Assembly: GCA_026545225.1 (NCBI GenBank)
Contig: CM048847.1
Location: forward strand, 10,906,501 to 10,970,500
DNA: 64,000 nucleotides
Source: Cornus controversa
Lineage: Eukaryota > Streptophyta > Magnoliopsida > Cornales > Cornaceae
Direction of reading: 5' to 3'
Shown: positions 36,059 through 47,730 of the stretch, piece after piece
Layout: each line of letters opens with the position of its first letter
Numbering within the stretch: position 1 is the stretch's first letter
Notes under the pieces: generated by a model
The model's input: the letters and a program-made list of their open reading frames with translations, nothing else
Told to the model about the DNA's origin: nothing
Databases searched by the model: none
Translations under genes and position numbers: made by a program

Positions 36059-36069
36059 CGGTGGGAGGT
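36059..36069 (+). other. Polypurine tract
   Basis: ACGGTGGGAGG directly before the 3' LTR, preceded by TTTCGAGGACGAAATTC, a sequence typical of this position in Tekay-type elements. Confidence 0.75.
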
Positions 36070-38798
36070 TGTAGAGACCGTGCCCAATTTTGGCTAGTTT
36101 TTGAAATTTTCATCATTTATTGCTTTAAATGCATTTTAAATGATATTTAACATGTTTTGAATGTGGGAAACATGTTTAGAAGGTTGGAATATGATTTTGG
36201 GAACTTTTGAAAAAGTTTGACTTTTTGGTCAAACCGGGGCCCGGGATGCGACTTAAGTGGGTCCGGAAATTCGGAAAATTCTCAAAAATATTTTTTTTTG
36301 GGGAATGGCTTAAATGAAATGTTTAGAGTGTTAAGGAAGCGATTTCCAGTCCAACGGAGTTTTCGGAAATTAATTCGGAGGTCGGGAAGGTACATTAAGT
36401 GACCCGGGGGTAAAATGGTCACTTAACGCCCCTAGGGTTGAGATAAATATCCCAAGGTCTGGGATATTTCATATTTACAGATTTCACTCTCTCTCTAAAA
36501 GTCACCACTTCATCTCTCTCCCTTCTCTCTAGATTTTAGGTCACTTGGGGTATGATTTGTAAGATCCCGAAGAAGGAAAGTGTGTAGAGGGCGTTGAGGG
36601 CTTCGGTTTGAACCGATCAAAGTCTACATTTTGTGAAGTTGAAAAAGCTGGAATTTCTCAAAGTTGGATTCAAAGCATAGGATTTGAGGTAGGGGTGCTA
36701 TACTCATCTTTACTTTGATTCTATAGGTCACATAATTGTGACATGAAAGATAGGTTGAGATTTCTTGAGTTTAGGGTTTTGTGTATATGTATATATATAT
36801 AAAAATGTGATTTATGCACATAGATATGTCTAACATGTTAGTTAGGGCTTATGTATGTTGCATAGGTGAAGTTGAGACTATGAATGTTTTTGATAAAATT
36901 GTATGCATTTGGTGGAAACATTGAAAATCTGAGTTTTTATTTAGAATTGTGCATCAAAGATATAATTTTCTTGAAAAGTGCATAAGCATGATGATTTTCA
37001 TGGTATGAGTGTGTTGACATTGTGACAAGCTTGAGATGAGAAAGAAAATTGCATTGTTTTGATAAAAGCATTGCATTGTGTGGATTTTGTGCATTTATTT
37101 GATAAGTGTACATTATATGAAAAGCGAGGTTTTTGGGGCATGTGTGAGAATTAATAAGGGTATTGAACTCTAGGGTGCAAGACCCAAAACTTGGCCAAGC
37201 GGGTGTCGCTTTCGTCGGGTTAGTAGCCCGAAAAGCGTGAGCAGAGTATGTGGTCCCAAAGTGACCCTTACTACGGATTGTGATAAGCGAAGTCCTCAGT
37301 TGAACTGATTTCCGAATTTATGTGGCGTGAGTTATACATATGAAATGTGACTTGTTTAAGTTGATGTTTATATATATGTATACCTTGAAATATAAAGCAT
37401 CACGCATGATTTCCAAAACTTGTTTGTTTTGAGGGTAAAAGGCATGGATATTTGTCATATAGATTGTAATGATTTCATATGCATCCATGCATGACCGCCT
37501 GAGTTAGAGTGGAGTTGGGTGGATCATTCCTACTGAGCCGCAGTGGTGCTCACCCCCTACTTATATAAACTTTTTCAGATAAGGCGCCGATCGAAGACGA
37601 AGCATGATTAGCTCAATGGACCTTGTTGGGTTCCTTTTTGGATTTTGATCTTTTGGAATGTAGATAAATGTCCATGCCGTTTTGTGGCATATGGACTCTT
37701 TTGGTAAATGTTATTCTTAAAGTTGGATAACATATTTATACTTGAATTTCATATGTATAAGCCATGTTGGACATGTATGGAAGACTTTAAACATAATTGT
37801 ATGGCCATTAGGGGGGGACACGTGCCCAAAAGTGTCCATTTCGAATTTAAGGTGTGAATGACATATGAAATGATTTGTATGATTTCAATAGAAATGTATG
37901 ATGATTTGTGAGATTATGGTGATATAAATGTGTGAATTAGGGTGTGTATGGAGATATACCATTTGTAGATCCTTGGAATGTTGGGTGTAAGATTTTGTTT
38001 TGGAGATGAAAGTATTACCGGTCAAATGGACACATTCTGCCCAGATTTTGGCGAATTTTTTTGAGGGGTCTACACAACTCCAAATGGTCTGAAATTTTTA
38101 CCACATCTTCCCCTAGATGTCTAGTATTCCCAGATTTAATTTGGTGACATTTGGACAACTACAGAATTTTATAAAAATCCGAGAGTATTCTGCCACCAGA
38201 TTTCACTATTTCTGCTGGGCACCAACTTTGTTGTCAAAACTGTTTCATTTGGCTTACATCTAGACATTGAGGTTGATGTAGTCTTGTTCCACATTTAGTC
38301 TAGTTTCTATAGAATTTTAGTTTGCCTCATTCCGAGTTGAAATGAATTTTCTATGAATTTTTTTATGATTGCTGCGCAGATTGCACCTGGTAGTGCATTG
38401 TCCACTAGAGGAGTTACTGTAGCAATTTAGCTACTGCCCGGAGATGCAAAATCATGGTTCCGGACTATTTCAAAAGGTCTAAATTATATTTTTAAGCTTC
38501 TTAGGACTATAGTAGGATGGGACAATGGTCCGAAAAAAATTTCAGAACTTTTTACGAAAAGTTACTATTCACGAGGGCCGAAAATCATATATTTTTTTTA
38601 TTGTTCTAAATGATTTCAACGATGAGGACCATGGTTAGTCATGCATATCCACTTAATTATATGCATATTTAGTTGCTTCCGTGGTTAAGAGAATTGGTTT
38701 GGATATTATATTTTCCAAAATGGTTGTTTTGATTAGATTTCACCGTTCACCCCCATTTCCCTCGCTCTTAATCGGGTGTCGGAAATTGGGGCGTGACA
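36070..38798 (+). repeat. Tekay 3' LTR
   Basis: About 99.3 percent identical to the 5' LTR by eye, with the same landmarks (stem-loop at 37207-37237). Differences are mostly transitions, as expected from methylated DNA. Confidence 0.95.
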
Positions 38799-40109
38799 AT
38801 TATATTCTTGTCATTGATCATGTAATTGAAGTCTCAGAGTAAGCATGAAGTTCTACACCAACCATGCAAGTGTTCATCAAAGAATGAAGCTTGAATCTTC
38901 GGAAGAAGTCATCAATGATCTGAATAAGGATTCGATCGATTGAAGTTTTGAGATGGTTCCAAATGCATGAGGATATCGTTGATCACATATGAGAGTCACG
39001 TAATCTATGTAAAGTGGTGAGAACACATATATTTCAAATCAAGAGGTTCCGACCTTGAAAAGAGAGGCTTTTAAGCAAAATCAGGCATCTTTCAAGGTTA
39101 GACCGATCCAAGTATTAGTTGGACCGGTCCAAGAGGCCTCAGGACCCAAAATTCGTACAGACAATAGTCTGGACCAGTCCAAGTATTAGTTGGACCGATC
39201 CATGCTTCTGCCTTGATGAATTTTATCTTGTAGAGTCCTGTTTTAACTCGGAATTGACCTAAAACTTTCCTAAAATGTAGGGACTTGTTTCCTATTGGTT
39301 TCAACTTGTTTTACAAAGGAAATTAGGGTTTTAATCTCTATAAAAATCTCATATGGTTTCTCTTTCATTACGCTTTCCACATAACAGAAATTTATATTCT
39401 AGATAGAGAAAGCATTTAGATATTTTTCTAGCAAAGGATATTTCCTCAAATTCTTTATTTATATTTTCAAGAGCACACACATATTCACCAAGTGATTTAG
39501 GGTGTCTTTATATATTCTATCAACTGTTCGAAAACTGCATTGAAAATTTCTTCGTAATCAAATTACTGTATTGGTTTCTTCTACAAATGTTTGTTGGTGA
39601 GGAAGGAAAAGAAGATCGAGCTACGGAGGGGACATAATACTTGTTGAGTGTTCGTGTTCTTCCAGTTACCCTTCTGAAAGGATTTTGACGTTAGCCGGGA
39701 ATATGCAGTAGTTGGACGAGATAGTTACAATTGTAAGGCTGAGGTGGACAAGGTAGTCACAATTGTAAGGCTGAGGTGTTCCGCATCAGAGTTTTTGTCA
39801 GAGTGGAGTGGGTGTGAGTATGGGACAGAGTCTGTTGTACTTTGCTTGGACGATAGTGGATTTGCTTCTCCAGGGTTACAAAGCCTTATCCGTGATTTTT
39901 TTATGATCTGAATTTTTCACGTATATCTGGTGCATTTCTTTACTTTACTACACTTTATTTTATTTACTTGCTTTGTGGATTGCCTAGAATTTTAATTGGA
40001 CTTAAAATTGAATAATCTGAAATATTATTCAAAAAGTGAGTAAACGTAATCACTCCATCTAAATTTTAAATCTAACTTTCGCAATCGTTTTCGCACCGTG
40101 CAACTCACA
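38799..40109 (+). repeat. Sirevirus-type 3' LTR, right part
   Basis: Continues the LTR from 28376 and aligns with 21715-22963. TGGACCGGTCCA-type words recur at about 39100-39205. A 32-bp duplication (39715-39745 and 39746-39777), absent from the 5' LTR, must postdate insertion. Confidence 0.88.
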
Positions 40110-41110
40110 ACCATGTCTACGTTTCCCTCTTCCACCCCCAATACTGTCACTAGCTAGCCATGTATTTGTCCCAGTCTGATTTTTAGTTTTGTAGTTTGTT
40201 TGTATCAATATTTCATTGAAAATTGTCTATTTGTCTGTACCTATTAAGGTATGAATCTGTTTGTTTGATGGCCTGATGGTCAATAGAAAAAAAATAAGCA
40301 CAGGCTAGCGAAGCAATGTAATGACATTTTAACAGTCAGCCACTAAATTAAACGACCAACATATATTCTCTTCTTGTTCTTTAATTTATCACAACTTCAA
40401 TAAAATGATTTAATAAACAATACAAACATCCCCACACGAGAAAGTAGTATACAATATGTATACGTTAAATTTTTAATACATACTTCTTTAATATATATGT
40501 CATTCATGTCACTTTAGTCTAAGATATCTTGTTGTTGTCCTCTAGTAGCTGTCTCAACATATTTATCTTCCTCTTATATGTGCTCTTCTGATTCTTTTGT
40601 TGGTGCCATCCATCTGGTGATAGAGACTATGAATATTGCTTAACAAAAATGCAGCTGCCTTCAATAATTTGACTGTCTTTGAATGTAATTTACAAAAATA
40701 AAAAATTTTAAAAAAAAATTTGCAAGTGACTTGTCTCCTTTTTGTTTTGGGTCAACAATACTTGTCTCCTTTAATGTAAGGATCAAGAATTTCCTCCTTG
40801 TTGCTAACCTATTATGACATGATTGGACCATGTTAAAATGAGCTAACCCACTTGAAATTAGTTTGAGCCGAATAAATTTGGATATACTGTTTGTTATTTT
40901 CTTCTTCGTTTTTAGTTTATTTTTAAATAGGCTTCATTTCACTTAACCCTCTTGTACTATCAGTTTGTGGCAGATGATTACCGTGAACTATGTTTTTGTA
41001 TATAACCTCCCTCAACTATAATAAAAATTGTACCTTATTTAATTTTCCGTTAAATAAAGACGCTAAACTACATTATTGTCTCGTTTAAGATGTTGGCCTC
41101 AAATTTGTTA
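40110..41110. other. Non-coding host-like DNA
   Basis: No coding frame or LTR similarity. The last ~170 bp (TAACCCTCTTGTACTATC ... ACCTCCCTCAACTATAAT) resembles a common plant dispersed repeat, interrupted by the MITE that follows. Confidence 0.4.
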
Positions 41111-41752
41111 AGGTCAGCACATATGAAGCATGAACACAGACACGAGACACGAATACGATATGATACGAATACGACGATACGATAAATATTAAAAAAATAG
41201 AATACGAATACGGCAGAACTGCGTCAATATATATATATAATATTATATATAAAAAATTAACTTTTATTCTTCAACAATACAATAAATGTATTTAAAGATT
41301 TTATGTAAAATATAAGTTCATTCATTCTATCATTTAAGCTATAAGCATTACTACTTATTTTTTAATTTACAACATAAATATCTATTCATTTAGACTATTA
41401 ATTTATTATTTGGAACTTCTAAAAAAAATTTATTACAATATGACCCTAATCTTTTAATCTAGAAATTTTTTAATATTATAATTTGACCGACCTTTTAACA
41501 CAAAAAAATTACAAATTTATCAAAAACATATCTTAACCGTATTTTAAACGTATTCTAACATATTTTCACATATCCCATCCGTATTCACGCATATCCCAGC
41601 TATATTCAAGATTCAAAAAATTATTTAAAAAAATTAAATATTTTTTGAAACTATCAAATATGTATTCAGCTGTATTCTAAATGCATCCATATCAAATATA
41701 TTTCCTATACGGCCACAGGCCGAATTATCTGTGCTGATTCCTAGGTCAGCAC
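41111..41752. mobile_element. Mutator-like MITE with 10-bp target duplication
   Basis: The perfect direct repeat AGGTCAGCAC at 41111-41120 and 41743-41752 encloses a 622-bp non-coding segment. Its left end is rich in ACGAATACGAT words (41140-41190) and its right half in the inverse CGTATTC words (41520-41620), giving imperfect subterminal inverted repeats. Target duplications of 9-10 bp are the mark of Mutator-type transposons. The terminal inverted repeats themselves are weak by eye. No transposase is present, so it is non-autonomous. Confidence 0.65.
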
Positions 41753-43845
41753 GGTTGTTATCATCCTCCTTCCAGTATCCCTGTCATCGCTAAAGATAAC
41801 TTGGTAGCTTTTTTACTAGTGTACTACTATTAAATTATATACAAAATATATCAATTATATATCTACATCCTAGTCCTGCAGCTAATATTGACCTACTTAT
41901 CCATATATGACCATGTATTATGGGATTTATGTTGTTACTAATTTACAAGTATTTTCATTGCCTCCCCCTGCATCAACTTGTCTATGGTTACATTAATCAT
42001 ATAATTAAGCTATATATATATATATATATATAGATAACAATGTCTCCTTGTTTATATACAGTCATATATAATCGATTAATTATTGGAGGTGATTGTTAAT
42101 AGGATAGTCAACCAACTAGCTAGCTAGTGCATAGGGTAGGAGTGAACATGGATAAAACTTAGAGGTTGTTATTAAATATCTAATGTCATGCAATTATTTG
42201 AGTTGATGGTCTAATTAACAAACACCTTGTTTAAAGAATGCACAGTGAGATTCCTTCTTGCGATAAAAGGCATGAGTACCAAATCAATGGCCTTTTCTTT
42301 TCTTTTTTAATCCTTTTGTTCCGTTCAAATTCTATTTTATTTTGTCAATTTTCATTTTAAATTATGATTAGGTAGTCTCATAAACAACATTTGAAAGAAC
42401 AAACATGGATTATGGGGTTCAATTAATTATTATGGTCCGAATTTATATCATTAATTAATGGTAATATATATGTATAGATTGTATAATAAGAAAGAATCAA
42501 CCAATCAGCTAATCACTTTATACACATTTTTATACACATTGACCCATAAGTACGTCACGTGCTTCAAAAATTACTCGATTATTTAAAGCAATTAAGTCAT
42601 TACTATTTAATATCAGATATATATTTCTAATGTTATTCACATTGAATAGCAAATTTTACAATGATCGACTCTTGGAGAAGATATACATTTAGGCATATCT
42701 AGCATGTCATTATTATATTATTTTATTTTATTTGGGGGTAAGTATGTCATTGTTAATCAGTGGTTTAGGTTGCTAAAGCTTAATTTATTGTTGGTATACC
42801 ATCTAATCAGTGACCTCAACCTGGGTCTTCCTAAATGCGCCACGTGGTGAAGAAAGAGGATCGAAGGACCCACCTTTGGTCTATGGCATAAATAATTTGA
42901 AAGGGAATCTCTTGATATATGAAAATATATATGTTGGTTTTCATGTGGGTTCTGCTGCACCAGCCGGCCTGCCCCATGACAGAGAGATTCATGCTTTAGG
43001 GGGACATCATATGCATAATTTAGGGATTAACAACAATTTTTATGAGAGGACTTTCCTGGGTTAGTAGGTTTTTTCTTGGACAACCCTTTCTCAGATAAAT
43101 TTTTTTGTTGATATGTCTCTGTGCATGTCTGGGTGCATGTGGTGATAACTGACACTCCTTAATTTAGAAGTCACTTTTATTTTATTTTATTTTATTTTAT
43201 TTTTATCTTTTACACGAATATTGGTTTGTTTATTTTACTTTTTTTACAAAAAAAAAAAAAAAATCCAATAAAGCCAACTATATTTGTTTTTTTTACCATA
43301 TTCTACTTTAGATTCTCCGGTAGTAGTTCTGGAGAGAATTGAGTTTAAGTAAATTATAAATAAAGTATTTATAAACTAGGATTTTTATCACATGAATCAT
43401 AGATAAATAGTCCTTGATTTTTTAAATATTTTATTTTTAATTTTTCGGAAATTCTTTCTCAAGAAAGAGGGGGAACATACATCAAAATTAAAAACAATTC
43501 ACTATTTTTTAATAGGTAAAATTCACTCACAAGGATCCTCTCCGGGACCATTCAATGCATAGGAGAGGATCCAAATTCATAGCCGGTGTGTGATTTTTGA
43601 TACCTCTAGAGAATGATTATGAGTAGACCATCAATGGATTGAATTTTCATCTGGATCTCATCTGAGAAATCAAATATGAATTGGAACATTCAATTCAATA
43701 ACTCGTTAGCAATCTGAATTCGATAATATGTTAGCTATATAAACTGAATATACATTATGGTCGATCTAATATGATAATATTTCAATCCAAAATAATATAA
43801 TTTATAATGTTATGTTGTTGCCAAACTTTGTCTAGGATCAGGTTG
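41753..43845. other. Non-coding host-like DNA
   Basis: AT-rich, with (TA)n near 42013-42032 and (TTTTA)n near 43163-43203. A less AT-rich block at about 42805-43040 carries a palindromic G-box CCACGTGG (42840-42847) and a short open frame that resembles nothing I know. No gene can be supported. Confidence 0.4.
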
Positions 43846-44259
43846 TGTTACGACCCGATTTTGACTCAAAAATTTGGCTTTATGTGGCCTAAAGCCATTA
43901 AAGTCACAGGGGTAACGCCCTTGGAAAAAATTTTATGACCCATTTTTTGCTTACTAGTTTTCAACCCTGTTTAGGTCTCTCTTGTAACCCAGTATATAAG
44001 GGCATCTAAAGTTTGGAGTGGGATTAAGAGAGAAAATACTATAAATCGCAAAAAAGAGAGTGAGAGAACGAGATCTAGGGTTTGGAGTTGAAACTTGTAA
44101 TCTCCTGAGTTTTGCATAGTGAAAAGTTTCGCCAGATCTTCACCATGGATGTAGTCACATTACCGAACCACGTAAATTATTATGTTCTGTGTGTGGAACT
44201 TACTTCATTTTCTGTCGTGTTTCGTGATTGTGTTTGGTTCATGATTGTTTGCCATAACA
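43846..44259 (+). repeat. Copia 5' LTR
   Basis: TGTTACGACCCGATT ... GCCATAACA. It contains a TATATAAGG element near 43992-44001 and a short leader rich in GAGAG. Confidence 0.7.
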
Positions 44260-44299
44260 AACTAATATCAAAGCTTTCGGTTCGAAGCTGGAATGGCAA

Positions 44300-46584
44300 C
44301 CAATTTTTTGAAAATCGAGAAAATTTAAGACAGTAACGATTTCAACCTTTGGTGGGTTAGGATGCAGGCTCTGTTAGTTCACCATAGTTTAAACAAGGCA
44401 CTGAAGAGAAGGGATGCACTACTAGAAAAGGGAAAGGAATCGCAGAAAGAGGATGTTATGGAGAAAGCACATAGTGCAATTATGTTGTGCCTAAGTAACA
44501 AGGTTTTATAAGAAGTTTCCAGAGAGACTACTGGTTTTATGAGAAGTGCCTACGTAACAAGTTGGAATCTCGTTATATGATGAAGTCTCTTGCAAATCGC
44601 TTGTACCTAAAGAAGCAGATGTTCACTCTTCAAATGCATAAAAGTTCATCTCTAAAAGACCACCTTGACGAGGTTAGTGTTGTCATCATGAATTTGAAGA
44701 ATATTGATGTTAAAATAGAGGATGAGGATCAAGCTATTATTTTGTTATGTTCTCTACCACACTCGTACGAGAACTTTGTCGATACGATGTATGACAAAAC
44801 TAATTTATTCATGGAAGGCATGAAGGTAGCTTTGAATTTTAAGGAGTTGTAGAGAATGACGTTTAAGATTAATGCAGAAAGTTCAACAGGGGGCTTGGTT
44901 GTTAGAGGGAGAACGAATCAAAAGGGAAGATCTGGCAGTAGAAGTTGTTCTAAGTCAAAGAACAAATCGAACGTGCTGAAATGCTTTACTTGTCACAAGG
45001 AAGGGCATTGTAGGAAAGATTGTCTGGAGTGTAAGATGGGAAAGGAAAAATTCTCTGAATCTGGTGAGGTCACTGTTGTAGAGGGTAATGATTCAGATTG
45101 TGGTAACGTTCTCACAATTTCTTCCCGTGGCTTTGGTGATGAGTGAATTCTTGATTCGAGCTGTTTGTATCACATTTGTCCAAATAAGGATTGGTTTACA
45201 TCTTATCGTTCCATTGATGGAGGAAAAGTTCTAATGGGGAATAATGTGTTGTGTAAGGTTATAGGTGTCGGTACAGTTCAAATCAAGATTCTTGATGGTA
45301 TAGTGAGAACAACTACTAATGTCAGGCATTTTCCCGAACTGGAGAGAATTTGATTTCCCTGGGTACGCTAGATTTCATAAGGTGCAGTTACAAGGCTGAA
45401 GGTAGAGTTATTAGGGTATCAAGGGGTGCTCTTGTGGTGATGAAGGGACTGAAACATGGTTTGTATGAGCTGCAGGGTAGCACAATCACGGGCTTAGCTG
45501 TAGTATCATCCTCAGATCTGGATTTAGATACTACCATATTGTGGCATACGAGTGAGAGAGGGATGGATGTTCTGAGTAAGCAGGGTGGGCTTGGTGGTCT
45601 GAAAATTGGGAAGCTAGATTTTTATAAGCATTGTGTCTTTGGAAAACAGTACAGAGTGAAGTTCAGTATGAGAATTTACAAGACCAAGGACACAAATGGA
45701 GTATATCCATTCTGATATTTGGGGTCCCTCACATGTTACTTCACATAGTGGTGGTAGATATATGATGACACTGATTGATAATTTTTCTCGAAAAGTTTGA
45801 TTTTATATTCTGAAAAACAAAAATGAGGCTTTTGTCACATTCAAGTAGTGGAAGACCTTGATTGAAAAGAATACCGAAAAATAGTTTAAACGCTTGAGAA
45901 TAGACAATGGCTTGAAATTCTATGATGGAGAATTTAATGAGTTATGCAAGTCTTATGGAACTGTGAGACACCGCACAGTGAAGAAAACTCTGCAGCAGAA
46001 TGGAGTTGTAGAACGGATGAACAGAACATTATTGGAGACAACACAGTATATGTTATTCAATGTCAGGTTAGACAAAGTGTTCTGGGCTGAAGCTATTTCC
46101 ACAGCTTGTTTATTGGCAAATTGATCTCTATCAATTACTATCTACTATAAAACTCTAGAGGAGGTATGGTCTGGTTCTCTTGCTAGTTATAGTAATCTAA
46201 GAATATTAAGGTGTCCTGCGTATGCTCATATCAATAAAGGGAAGCTTAAACCGAGGGTTAAGAAGTGCATATTTCTTGGTTATGAGCTTGAGGTCAAAGG
46301 ATACAAATTGTGGTGCCTAGATGCTTCGGGAAAGAAGTTGCTTATTTGTAGAGAAGTGACATTTAACAAGTCTGTGATGCTTACTCCATAGAAGGAGGTA
46401 GTTAATTCAGCTAAAGCTTAGGGTATTAGTGAGTAGGTGGAGATATCAAAGGTTTAGTTAAAGAATGTTCATAATCAGTCGAATGATGAGCAAGTGCAGT
46501 TTCGAGTTGAGGAGGAAGATGTATAGTTGTAGTAGTACAGTGTAGCTAGAGACAGACTGAGGAGGGAGTTTAAGCCACCTCAAA
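44300..46584 (+). mobile_element. Copia gag, protease and integrase remnants
   Basis: Gag pieces at about 44.3-44.85 kb; a CCHC knuckle CFTCHKEGHCRKDC near 44.98 kb; a protease-to-integrase linker with HICPNKDWFTSYRSIDGG near 45.17 kb; and an integrase core at about 45.7-46.2 kb including TVKKTLQQNGVVERMNRTLL. The frame is broken many times. Confidence 0.88.
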
Positions 46585-46599
46585 TGTCATCCCAGCCTA

Positions 46600-46800
46600 G
46601 TTTTGGTTGGCTAACACTCCCCTTCGATTGGCTAAAACCTAGATTTGGATGACCCCTAGTTTGCTAGTTTTGTCAGTCGTTGGAGAGTATTTTCGGTCGG
46701 CTAAAAAGATGCTTTCGGCCGGCTAAAACCCTCCTCCAGTCATCTAAAACTGGTTTTCAATTTACAATCATTCAGGATCTCACACTTTCGGTCAACTGCT
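46600..46800. repeat. TTTCGGYCGGCTAAAA word cluster
   Basis: Six or seven variants occur, for example TTTTGGTTGGCTAACA, TTCGATTGGCTAAAACC, TTTCGGTCGGCTAAAAA, CTTTCGGCCGGCTAAAAC and CTTTCGGTCAACTG. They lie within 215 bp of the LTR 3' end on its sense strand. Confidence 0.75.
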
Positions 46801-47467
46801 GGAGAGAACTAGGTGACCAAAAGTCCCCATAAGGCCCAAAACCTGTATAATCCAAGTGTAAATGTCCACAACTCTAAACATGGACAAAACTCAATAAAAT
46901 CCATACATTTATATCTCATAGATGCAAAATTCATACATTTCATAAATGTAATCCAAAATCATACACTTGAACATGTTTTCGTCAAGTCCTCAACATTTCA
47001 ATCTATAGGAGCAATTATACAACTCCACATTCATTCTTATAAACAAGTTCCTATCCAAAAAAAATTACATATCATTTCAAAGGTTTCAAGATGCCACAAG
47101 CCGACAGGATAACAATATATAAAATCCTCAAAATAATTCAAAAATGCCACTAAGAGATCCATTTGGCTACTCAAGTCATGTCCGTCATCGGTGCCTTAAA
47201 TGTGAAAAGGTTTAGAGGGACAGGGATGAGCAAAATAACGAGTTCAATAGGAATGCCTCAACCCACCTAAGCATCGACTCGACACCGACCTGCATAATAT
47301 GAAACTATGATGTCACTACATTACATGACATATTCAATATTCTTTTGTTCAATCAACGCAAATGCAATTCGATAAGTATGCATTTAATCAAATCATCATG
47401 TTTAATAGTTAAAACACACAAGCAACAAGATATTTACATCTTTCTTGATCATAATATGATATATAGA

Positions 47468-47730
47468 CATGATTGGTCAACTCCGACGATCATGTGGTGT
47501 TGGACAACTCCAACGACACTCGTATGATTTAGACAACTCTGAAAAATCATACAATCCCAGTAATATGTTGGTTTGCCAATGTGAGTAGAAAACTCTGGCG
47601 ATCACAAGGTTTTGGACAACTCTGAATTTCTAGGCATTAGCTTTGGTATGATTGGGCAACTCTGACGATTATAATTTAGTGGATAATTATACCACTTTCG
47701 TGACATGGTTGGACAACTCCGAACCTCATG
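47468..47730 (-). repeat. Array of stem-loops with conserved GGACAACTC loop
   Basis: Plus-strand coordinates: CATGAT/ATCATG 47468-47494; GGTGT/ACACT 47496-47520; GTATGATTT/AAATCATAC 47522-47552 (9 bp perfect); GTGA/TCAC 47581-47605; TATGAT/ATTATA 47647-47673; AGTGG/CCACT 47678-47696; CATGGTT/AACCTCATG 47704-47730. Most loops contain a variant of TGGACAACTCCGA, which on the LTR sense strand reads TCGGAGTTGTCCA and matches the loop of the 8530 array. Confidence 0.85.

Larger units (their letters stand above)
28377..38798 (+). mobile_element. Young complete-length Tekay/Del chromovirus (Ty3/Gypsy)
   Basis: Length 10,422 bp, with LTRs of about 2.73 kb at both ends, an initiator-Met primer site, gag, pol with chromodomain and a purine tract. 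I count about 20 differences between the LTRs (0.7 percent), so it inserted only about 0.3-0.5 million years ago at 1.3e-8 to 7e-9 substitutions per site per year. It lies in the 3' LTR of the Sirevirus-type element. Flanks GTTGT (28372-28376) and ATTAT (38799-38803) each differ by one base from GTTAT, the sequence in the undisturbed LTR copy near 21711. All parts are present, but the coding region is interrupted two or three times. Confidence 0.95.
21640..40109 (+). mobile_element. Non-autonomous Sirevirus-type Copia element, 3' LTR split by a Tekay insertion
   Basis: 5' LTR 21640-22963, primer site TGGTATCAAAGT at 22966-22977, gag region, a long spacer, a second coding block, three purine tracts, then a 3' LTR that starts at 28322, is interrupted at 28377-38798 and resumes to 40109. 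Target duplications ACGAT (21635-21639) and ACCAT (40110-40114) agree at four of five bases. Without the insertion the element is about 8.0 kb. I see no protease, integrase, reverse transcriptase or RNase H, so it would have needed another element's enzymes. LTR divergence is about 11 percent over the stretch I compared, some 4-9 million years at usual plant rates. Its frames carry many breaks. Confidence 0.85.

Noticed and set aside
42810-43040. Possible microRNA precursor in the GC-richer block
   Set aside because: No match to plant microRNA sequences I know and no long fold-back arm pair could be seen.
42810-43064. 84-residue open frame with GC-richer sequence and a G-box
   Set aside because: No recognisable domain, no start context or neighbouring exon, and the composition alone does not support a gene.
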